From the IMG/VR virus record IMGVR_UViG_3300031957_003354, positions 1 through 27,765 of that record: a DNA stretch of 27,765 bases; one strand, written 5' to 3'. The notes beneath the pieces were generated by a model. That model made no database searches. It was not told the origin of the DNA and was given only the letters and a program-made list of their open reading frames with translations. Of the stretch, positions 23,764 through 27,765 are shown one piece after another. This DNA comes from a virus. A program made the translations under genes and the position numbers. The number at the start of each line of letters is the position of its first letter. Position 1 is the first letter of the stretch.

Positions 23764-24062
23764 CGGCAGTCGATGACCCCGACAGCAATCAGCAGGGTCA
23801 TCACTGCTTCTCTGTCTTCACCCAGTGGCATTTGATTGGCTTTAAGTGCATGGTATGCACCAATCAATCGAGATGCCGCCAGACCGTCAGCCAGGACTTG
23901 GTATCGACCCTGAGTGAAGCGGTCGAGAGTCGTCCGAATTTCCAGAATCTGACACCGCAGTTTGACGATTTCATTCGGGAAAGTCGGCGCCAGCAGCGCG
24001 ATGGACTGTTCAGCCAATCGCAACTGCTCCCGCAGCTGGTCGCACTGGTCACACTGCACCAT
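23760..24062 (-). CDS. Leftward hypothetical protein with N-terminal cysteine pair
   Basis: 100 residues from the ATG at 24062 (a GTG at 24068 is less likely), with GAGGAGTGATC upstream on the minus strand. Near the start is MVQCDQCDQLREQL, a CxxC followed by a coiled-coil-like helix with leucine spacing. The remainder is helical (KLRCQILEIRTTLDRFT, SRLIGAYHALKANQ). It begins two bases after the previous leftward stop, so it is the last gene of a three-gene leftward operon. Unknown function. Confidence 0.65.
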   Translation of the reverse strand: MVQCDQCDQLREQLRLAEQSIALLAPTFPNEIVKLRCQILEIRTTLDRFTQGRYQVLADGLAASRLIGAYHALKANQMPLGEDREAVMTLLIAVGVIDCR

Positions 24063-24064
24063 GA

Positions 24065-24682
24065 TCACTCCTCACCAGCCAGCAGGGACTGGATGTGCCG
24101 CATGTCATCATGATGGGCTGCGGTGAAGCCAGAGTCGGGATCGTTCGCCTGCTCGATCATCTCCAGCAGCAGCTCACCCAGTCTGTCTTCGAGCACCTGC
24201 ACAGTGTCGCTGTGATTGATCCAGACACCGCCATCTCGCGCCTCACTTTTCAGTGCTGTCGCGATGTCGTCGATGGTTGACCCCAGTCGAGAGACTTCGA
24301 TCAAATCAGCGACCCCCAGCCAGTCGTCAGCATCCCAATACTGCGCCACCGACTCGAATGCAGATTGCAGACGATAGGCGAGTTCTTCCATTTCTTCCGG
24401 CTGGTCAATCCAATCACCGACCAGATTGTGACCATCCCACACTGTACCTTTGTAGAGTGCCGCCAGCTCTTCGATTATCGGCATGCACTCGATGACTTCA
24501 GCTCGAAGCCGCTCAGGCACTGTCGACGGACTGACGAAGAAGATCGATGCGCGATGGTGGAAAACTTTTGCAGGAACGCCAGGGCCAATCGCGCAAAACT
24601 CATCGACAATGCCTTCATCCCAGTCGATGCGAACACCGTATTTTCCGCGACTGTATCCACCGAGAAATTTTGTTACTTCCAT
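24065..24682 (-). CDS. Leftward acidic hypothetical protein
   Basis: 205 residues on the minus strand with AGGAGACAGAAA before the ATG, identical to the cassette of 6545(-). The protein is acidic, with Trp/Asp-rich stretches (QYWDADDWLGVADLIEV, WDGHNLVGDWIDQPEEMEEL) and a helical C-terminal half (QVLEDRLGELLLEMIEQANDP). There are no membrane segments. It lies downstream of the 24747-24944 gene, from which a CCAG-loop hairpin separates it. Acidic small proteins in phage early leftward operons are often host-takeover or anti-defence factors, but nothing specific is visible here. Confidence 0.7.
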   Translation of the reverse strand: MEVTKFLGGYSRGKYGVRIDWDEGIVDEFCAIGPGVPAKVFHHRASIFFVSPSTVPERLRAEVIECMPIIEELAALYKGTVWDGHNLVGDWIDQPEEMEELAYRLQSAFESVAQYWDADDWLGVADLIEVSRLGSTIDDIATALKSEARDGGVWINHSDTVQVLEDRLGELLLEMIEQANDPDSGFTAAHHDDMRHIQSLLAGEE

Positions 24683-24708
24683 TTTCTGTCTCCTATTGAA
24701 AGATTGAA

Positions 24709-24738
24709 GACCGGACCAGCCAGCATGCCAGTCCGGTC
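24709..24738 (-). repeat. CCAG-loop hairpin between two leftward genes
   Basis: A perfect eight-base-pair stem GACCGGAC/GTCCGGTC (24709-24716 with 24731-24738) encloses a 14-base loop CAGCCAGCATGCCA, read on the plus strand. The loop length and flanking AC/GT match the elements at 11432 and 26970, but the stem sequence is unrelated. On the minus strand it follows the 24747 stop by eight bases and is trailed by a weak T-rich stretch, so it could attenuate transcription between the two genes. Confidence 0.8.
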
Positions 24739-24746
24739 GAGTTGTT

Positions 24747-24944
24747 TTACTTGAACCAACCGGGCAGGTCAGTTTCGAAGATGGGTGCCATGTATTCAGC
24801 GAAGCGGTCGTCTTCGTCTTGCTGTGCGAGATCGGTCACCATTTCTTCGACGGCTTCAGCTGTCTCGGTCCAGCAGTAGTCGCTGACATCTTCGAGAAAG
24901 GTGATGTCTTCGACGGCTTCAGTGTTGTTTTCAGTTTCTGTCAT
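24747..24944 (-). CDS. Leftward small very acidic protein
   Basis: 65 residues from the ATG at 24944, with GGGAGG at suitable distance upstream; an in-frame ATG at 24962 lies at the predicted transcript 5' end. It is strongly acidic (EAVEDITFLEDVSDYCW, AVEEMVTDLAQQDEDD). The start MTETENN closely resembles the start of the rightward membrane miniprotein at 26151 (MTEMTETENN). It is the first gene of the leftward operon behind the divergent promoter. Such small acidic early proteins may mimic DNA or bind host factors; this is an inference only. Confidence 0.65.
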   Translation of the reverse strand: MTETENNTEAVEDITFLEDVSDYCWTETAEAVEEMVTDLAQQDEDDRFAEYMAPIFETDLPGWFK

Positions 24945-24968
24945 TGTATGCCTCCCAAGCATGTCTGA

Positions 24969-24997
24969 TCTTTATCCCCTCCCTGGTAAAGTGTAAA
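24969..24997 (-). promoter_or_regulatory. Leftward sigma70-like promoter
   Basis: On the minus strand, TTTACA (24997-24992) and TAAAGA (24974-24969) are spaced by 17 bases. Six bases after the -10 box the sequence reads ATG of the conserved leader (24962), so the predicted transcript starts at or next to that ATG. Confidence 0.65.
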
Positions 24998-25043
24998 CCC
25001 AAAATAGGAAAAAAAATATATGCAGAAAAGTGATGCATAGGCG

Positions 25044-25072
25044 TTTACATGCCTATCAGGATTCGATATAGT
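25044..25072 (+). promoter_or_regulatory. Rightward sigma70 promoter for the HNH operon
   Basis: TTTACA (25044-25049), a 17-base spacer and TATAGT (25067-25072) give a near-consensus promoter. Six bases later comes ATG 25079 of the conserved leader, exactly mirroring the leftward promoter. The A-rich tract at 25006-25021 lies between the two promoters and may act as an UP-type element. Confidence 0.8.
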
Positions 25073-25096
25073 GTAGACATGCTTGGGAGGCATGAC

Positions 25097-25459
25097 ATGG
25101 CACATACCAAAAATTGGATCCGGCGAGACAAGAGACTCGCAATATACCTGCGCGATGGCTTTGAATGCGTCTACTGTGGCGCCAAGGCTGAAAGCCCTGG
25201 CGTGATGCTGTCACTCGATCATCTCATCTGTCGGTCAGCTGGCGGCGGAAATAACGCATCAAACCTCATCACCGCCTGCATGCACTGCAATTCAACCCGA
25301 CGCGACACTGAGCTGGGTGAATGGCTTCAAATCGCTTGCGGTGATGATGCCGCCAAGACCGCACGGTTCATCGTCGAGCATACAGCACTGGACTTGGCGC
25401 CCTACCGGAAAGAAGCCAAAGCTATCATCGCCAGACGGAAATCGTCCGTCAGCAAATAA
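25097..25459 (+). CDS. HNH endonuclease
   Basis: 120 residues from ATG 25097, with GGGAGG upstream in the conserved leader; in-frame ATGs at 25079 and 25049 are alternatives, 25049 being inside the promoter. The HNH zinc-finger nuclease core is complete: C24xxC27, the LSLDHLICRSAGGGNN motif with catalytic H42, N55, and C61xxC64N. Phage HNH proteins either act at cos ends together with terminase or are free-standing homing or degradative nucleases. Placement at the head of the early rightward operon, far from terS within this window, favours a free-standing role, unless the genome map closes differently outside the window. Confidence 0.88.
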   Translation: MAHTKNWIRRDKRLAIYLRDGFECVYCGAKAESPGVMLSLDHLICRSAGGGNNASNLITACMHCNSTRRDTELGEWLQIACGDDAAKTARFIVEHTALDLAPYRKEAKAIIARRKSSVSK

Positions 25460-25510
25460 ATGAATGCAGCAAATGTGTTATGCATCAATAGTCTACACGG
25501 AGGTAGTGAC

Positions 25511-25729
25511 ATGGAACATCTCGGAACACAGATCAAGAGAGCTCGTGAGCAAGCTGGCGTCGGCATGTACACGCTTGCCAGAGAAATCAAGACATCACCG
25601 CACACACTGCGGAAGTTGGAGAAGGATGGCTGGTGCCGCCATCCTGAGCTGCTTCAGGAAATCGCCACGTATCTCAATGCACAATTTGTCATCGTCATTC
25701 AGCCGGCGGCTTCAGATGCGATACAGTGA
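25511..25729 (+). CDS. Small HTH (XRE-like) regulator
   Basis: 72 residues from ATG 25511, with CGGAGGTAGTGAC upstream; the in-frame ATG at 25460 has no ribosome site. Residues 5-45 have the XRE/Cro helix pattern (QIKRAREQAGVGMYTLAREIKTS then THTLRKLEKDG). The C-terminal part (LLQEIATYLNAQFVIVIQP) matches the C-terminal strand of Cro-like antitoxin or repressor proteins. Adjacent to the divergent promoter, it could regulate that switch. The identical GGAGGTAGT site recurs before the 26151 gene. Confidence 0.78.
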   Translation: MEHLGTQIKRAREQAGVGMYTLAREIKTSPHTLRKLEKDGWCRHPELLQEIATYLNAQFVIVIQPAASDAIQ

Positions 25730-25865
25730 AGCCGACCAGCTGGCTGGTCTGGGCTGGGGTTTGTCTCCTGACAGTCTGGACTGGCTGGCTGGTTTTCTCC
25801 GCTGTCGGCTGATCAAATCGATACCCTGCATAAACCGACACACCGATCCCACGGACATCAAATGA
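25716..25865 (+). CDS. Possible miniprotein bridging the two HTH genes
   Basis: 49 residues from ATG 25716, overlapping the previous gene by 14 bases, with its TGA overlapping the next ATG (ATGA at 25862). That coupling geometry is typical of real genes here. The sequence is largely composed of reverse-CCAG translations (LAGL, then WLAGF). No good ribosome site is visible. It may be real, or the region may be a repeat-built intergenic spacer containing a perfect GACCAGC/GCTGGTC palindrome (25734-25749). Confidence 0.33.
   Translation: MRYSEADQLAGLGWGLSPDSLDWLAGFLRCRLIKSIPCINRHTDPTDIK
25734..25749. repeat. Perfect palindromic CCAG/CTGG element
   Basis: GACCAGC and GCTGGTC are separated by two bases. 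A three-unit CTGG run follows at 25781-25792. It lies in the gap between the two HTH genes and could be an operator for one of them or a degenerate member of the CCAG family. Confidence 0.6.
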
Positions 25866-26098
25866 CAGAGAAGAAGGAAAGCTGGGGCGCCCTGATGAAG
25901 AAGGAGCGCCAGTCCATCGGAATGACCATTTATGAAGCAGCTCGACGTTTGAACCTTGACTGGGTCAAGCTCGACAAGATGGAACGCGGCCTTTATCGGG
26001 TCAGACCTGAAGTGCTGGTAATGGCACTGGCTGAATATCAAGCCAGTATCTTCACCCGTGAACGGGCATACCGCTGGGCGAAACAACAACAAAAATGA
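25862..26098 (+). CDS. Second small HTH (XRE-like) regulator
   Basis: 78 residues from ATG 25862. The layout (WGALMKKERQSIGMTIYEAARRLNL then VKLDKMERGLYRVRP) is an XRE-type helix-turn-helix, with an aromatic-rich C-terminus (AYRWAKQQQ). It is the second small HTH in the same operon, and the first two-thirds aligns in pattern with the upstream regulator, suggesting a paired repressor/antirepressor or duplicate regulators. Ribosome site weak. The stop is followed after four bases by the hairpin 26103-26136. Confidence 0.75.
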   Translation: MTEKKESWGALMKKERQSIGMTIYEAARRLNLDWVKLDKMERGLYRVRPEVLVMALAEYQASIFTRERAYRWAKQQQK

Positions 26099-26102
26099 AA
26101 AT

Positions 26103-26136
26103 GGACCCGGCACCGCTTGGGAGGCATGCCGGATCC
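26103..26136 (+). repeat. CTTGGGAGGCAT-loop hairpin
   Basis: Stem GGACCCGGCA/TGCCGGATCC (one mismatch in ten pairs) with a 14-base loop CCGCTTGGGAGGCA (26113-26126). The loop repeats the CTTGGGAGGCAT core of the divergent leaders at 24948 and 25081, and the 14-base loop size equals that of the CCAG hairpins. It lies between the second HTH gene and the 26151 gene and ends before the GGAGGTAGT ribosome site. No T tract follows on the plus strand. Confidence 0.7.
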
Positions 26137-26150
26137 ATGGAGGTAGTCAA

Positions 26151-26312
26151 ATGACAGAAATGACTGAAACGGAAAATAACTCGATCAGCATCGATGTCGA
26201 GTTGTGGAAGGAATGGGAGCGCCAGCTGGCCATCAGAGAAACCTTGCTATGCATGATCTGGTTTTGCCTTGGAATGTGCACCAGTCTGCTGATCGTGGTG
26301 TTCTGGCTATGA
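26151..26312 (+). CDS. Single-pass membrane miniprotein
   Basis: 53 residues from ATG 26151, chosen for GGAGGTAGTCAA just upstream; an in-frame ATG at 26058 lies inside the preceding gene. The acidic start (MTEMTETENN) resembles that of the leftward 24944 gene. Residues 33-53 are a hydrophobic helix (LLCMIWFCLGMCTSLLIVVFW), preceded by a basic/acidic WKEWERQ stretch. The helix reaches the C-terminus, as in tail-anchored small membrane proteins. Its stop overlaps the next start (ATGA). Possible roles are superinfection exclusion or membrane-linked takeover; unproven. Confidence 0.65.
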   Translation: MTEMTETENNSISIDVELWKEWERQLAIRETLLCMIWFCLGMCTSLLIVVFWL

Positions 26313-27133
26313 AAATTGCAGTCACTGGCTGGGAGCCATGCAAGGTTGAATGGTGGCTTGACACTGTCGACGACTTGATTCGCGGTGGGCTTCCATGGTC
26401 TGACGGGTCGTGCTTGATGGATTTGGCCTTTTGGCAGGGTCAGATTCGTCTTGGTCGTCGGTCAAAGATCCCGACCAGCAGAACGCTGGCAAAGCGTTGG
26501 AAGCGGACTCGCTATGCCACACAGGGTCTGCTGCGACGCGCTGATGAATGGAAAGACTTCCATATCGACCAAAATCAGCCCAAACATCAACCAGATATCG
26601 ACCAATCTTCAGCCAAATTTCGAAGCAAAACGAAGGAAGAATGTGAAGCGGTCGACCACTTTTCATCCACTTTTCGCCCAGAAGTCGACCAAAAACCGGC
26701 ACAGGTGCGTAATACAAAGACAAAGGCAAAGACAACGAACACAATTCCAGCCAGTGCACAGGCTGGGCTGGCTGGGATCAATCTTTTGGATATCTCTGGA
26801 AATAGCCGCGACCGTCTGTGGCCGGAGTTGGTCAGTGATTTGATCAGCGCCGGTTATCAGACACTCGAAGAAGTCGCGGCAGCTGGTCGACACAATCTGG
26901 CGACCGATCTGGGGTCTGCTGCCAGCCGAAAGCGACTCGACAAAGTGCAGCGAGTAATCGAAGTCCATGGATTGACCAGCCAGCCAGCCAGTCAATCACC
27001 ACCAGGGCTGAAGTCTTTCGAGACATCCGACAGCCTCTCACTGGTCGAGCGGTATGCTCTGCCGACCACAGCACCAACGGGTCCCGCACCATGGGATTCA
27101 GTTGACTATTCAGGAGACAGAAATGGCAAGTGA
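26309..27133 (+). CDS. Probable phage replication protein (winged-helix type)
   Basis: 274 residues from ATG 26309 (ATGA overlap). The N-terminal 85 residues (WKW-like GRRSKIPTSRTLAKRWKRTRYATQGLLRRADEW) resemble HTH proteins of phage replication initiators in the O/replisome-organiser group. The middle is a long Gln/Lys-rich, disordered, NQPKHQPDIDQ-type region. The C-terminal third (DRLWPELVSDLISAGYQTLEEVAAAG) is helical. The CCAG hairpin 26970-26997 lies inside it and encodes TSQPASQS. Relatives bind the origin and recruit helicase; an origin may lie inside this gene, as for lambda O, but no clear iterons were seen. Confidence 0.6.
   Translation: MKIAVTGWEPCKVEWWLDTVDDLIRGGLPWSDGSCLMDLAFWQGQIRLGRRSKIPTSRTLAKRWKRTRYATQGLLRRADEWKDFHIDQNQPKHQPDIDQSSAKFRSKTKEECEAVDHFSSTFRPEVDQKPAQVRNTKTKAKTTNTIPASAQAGLAGINLLDISGNSRDRLWPELVSDLISAGYQTLEEVAAAGRHNLATDLGSAASRKRLDKVQRVIEVHGLTSQPASQSPPGLKSFETSDSLSLVERYALPTTAPTGPAPWDSVDYSGDRNGK
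26970..26997 (+). repeat. CCAG-loop hairpin inside the putative replication gene
   Basis: A perfect seven-base-pair stem GATTGAC/GTCAATC (26970-26976 with 26991-26997) encloses the exact 14-base loop CAGCCAGCCAGCCA. The encoded residues are LTSQPASQS. This copy proves that the loop and stem pairing can be kept within a coding sequence. It could serve as an origin-like or regulatory structure. Confidence 0.8.
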
Positions 27134-27765
27134 AGACGATATCAGGGACGTGTTCCTCTACCTGCGAAGCGCACGGGTTCACAAGGCACCGCATCCGGGC
27201 GACATCGATGTAGTCCGCGCCTATGCAGATGCGCTGCGGAATGTTCGTAGCGACGTTGTCCTGCAAGCTGGGCGATCATGGGTTCAAGACCCCGACAGCG
27301 GACGATACTGGCCGACAGCTGCCGACCTGCTTCATCTGGCAATGGCCATCGAAGCACAGGAGCGGCACGAAGTCCGCGATATCGTTCGTGGCTGTGCCTG
27401 CTGTGGTGAGATCATCAACGAAGAAGGCCGAGTCATCGAGCACGGCAATGGTTTCCGCCACTTTATCCAGCACTGTCATCCGCTGAATGATGAGGGTGAT
27501 GTCGACTTCGATGCCGAGCCATATCGAATCGGATCCCGACTGGTGCTGTGTGACTGCACAAAGGGCAAACAAATTGCCGCAGCACATGAACTGGAGATGA
27601 ACCGCGAGATGCCGAAGGGACAGATATCCAGCCGACCAGCAAACTGGCGCCCGACCCTGACACTGGAGAAGGCTTGGCAGGTTTTCAGTCGAGCAGATGC
27701 CCGCATATATGTCACTGGGTCACATGCTCGCCTGATTGCTGAAGACCGGCGCCCAGCATCGCCCT
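27123..27765 (+). CDS. Partial hypothetical protein, probably replication-associated (runs off the window)
   Basis: 214 codons are visible from ATG 27123, with no stop before the window end. AGGAGACAGAA precedes the ATG, and it overlaps the replication gene by 11 bases. Residues 20-60 (DVVRAYADALRNV, AGRSWVQDPDSGRYWPTAADLLH) resemble the N-terminal region of phage helicase-loader or replisome-associated proteins. Cysteines and histidines at CACCGE, HCH and CDC could bind zinc. The rest is not seen, so the function is a guess from position after the probable initiator. Confidence 0.6.
   Translation, partial: MASEDDIRDVFLYLRSARVHKAPHPGDIDVVRAYADALRNVRSDVVLQAGRSWVQDPDSGRYWPTAADLLHLAMAIEAQERHEVRDIVRGCACCGEIINEEGRVIEHGNGFRHFIQHCHPLNDEGDVDFDAEPYRIGSRLVLCDCTKGKQIAAAHELEMNREMPKGQISSRPANWRPTLTLEKAWQVFSRADARIYVTGSHARLIAEDRRPASP

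Larger units (their letters stand above)
24948..25093. repeat. 19-bp perfect inverted repeat bracketing the divergent promoters
   Basis: Positions 24948-24966 and 25075-25093 are exact reverse complements (AGACATGCTTGGGAGGCAT in the sense of each transcript). Each arm begins just behind a -10 box and contains the ribosome site GGGAGG, with short self-complementary ends (CATGC/GCATG). The arms may act as operators, as a shared 5' leader or both. Confidence 0.85.

Noticed and set aside
25049-25096. ATG 25049 as start of the HNH gene
   Set aside because: It lies between the -35 and -10 boxes of the promoter, upstream of the predicted transcript start.
774-26991. CCAG repeats as a CRISPR array or tRNA-like structures
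   Set aside because: The units are four bases and the copies are spread over kilobases without equal spacers; no cloverleaf or cas gene is visible.

Overview
The window is a contiguous piece of a tailed double-stranded DNA phage or prophage genome. Two things show this. The core reads in canonical siphovirus order: small and large terminase, portal plus prohead protease, HK97-type major capsid, head-tail joining proteins, tail tube, tail assembly chaperone, tape measure, tail tip and lysis genes. The genes are also very tightly packed, with ATGA or TGATG junctions. No tail sheath is recognisable, and the short tape measure (572 aa) suggests a non-contractile tail of roughly 85 nm. The host cannot be named from sequence alone. 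Base composition is moderately GC-rich and the GH19 endolysin and signal-peptide lysis protein fit a Gram-negative host. No integrase is visible, so lifestyle is undecided.

Layout. Positions 1-4185 (+) hold the end of a DNA-metabolism block: a small unknown gene, a RusA-type resolvase, a confusing overprinted stretch of small genes (745-2076), an unknown gene, and a ParB-domain/DNA methyltransferase fusion. Positions 4185-6150 hold the terminase subunits. Positions 6154-7076 hold two divergent small genes with their own promoters and terminators, wedged between terminase and portal like morons. Positions 7144-11420 hold a portal-protease fusion (with a probable internal start for the protease) and the capsid protein. 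Positions 11490-15245 hold head-tail joining proteins and the tail tube. Positions 15288-20152 hold the frameshifted tail chaperone, tape measure and tail-tip proteins. Positions 20255-22410 hold lysis genes. Positions 22423-23763 hold small structural-like genes. Positions 23760-24944 (-) hold three leftward genes meeting the rightward block tail to tail. From 24944 a divergent control region opens rightward into HNH endonuclease, two small HTH proteins, a membrane miniprotein, a probable replication protein and a further gene cut by the window end.

The most unusual signal is a dispersed CCAG tetranucleotide repeat, usually 3-4 units. At several gene junctions it forms the 14-base loop CAGCCAGCCAGCCA (or a close variant) of hairpins. 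The stems of these hairpins are different at every locus yet self-complementary. They sit just behind the capsid and tail-tube genes, in the leftward operon, and inside the probable replication gene. Elsewhere the same repeat lies inside genes, where it reads Pro-Ala-Ser-Gln in any frame. A second recurrent element, CTTGGGAGGCAT, marks the 5' ends of both divergent transcripts near 25.0 kb and recurs in a further 14-base-loop hairpin at 26.1 kb. I do not recognise either family. Together they look like a phage-specific post-transcriptional or recombinational signal system.
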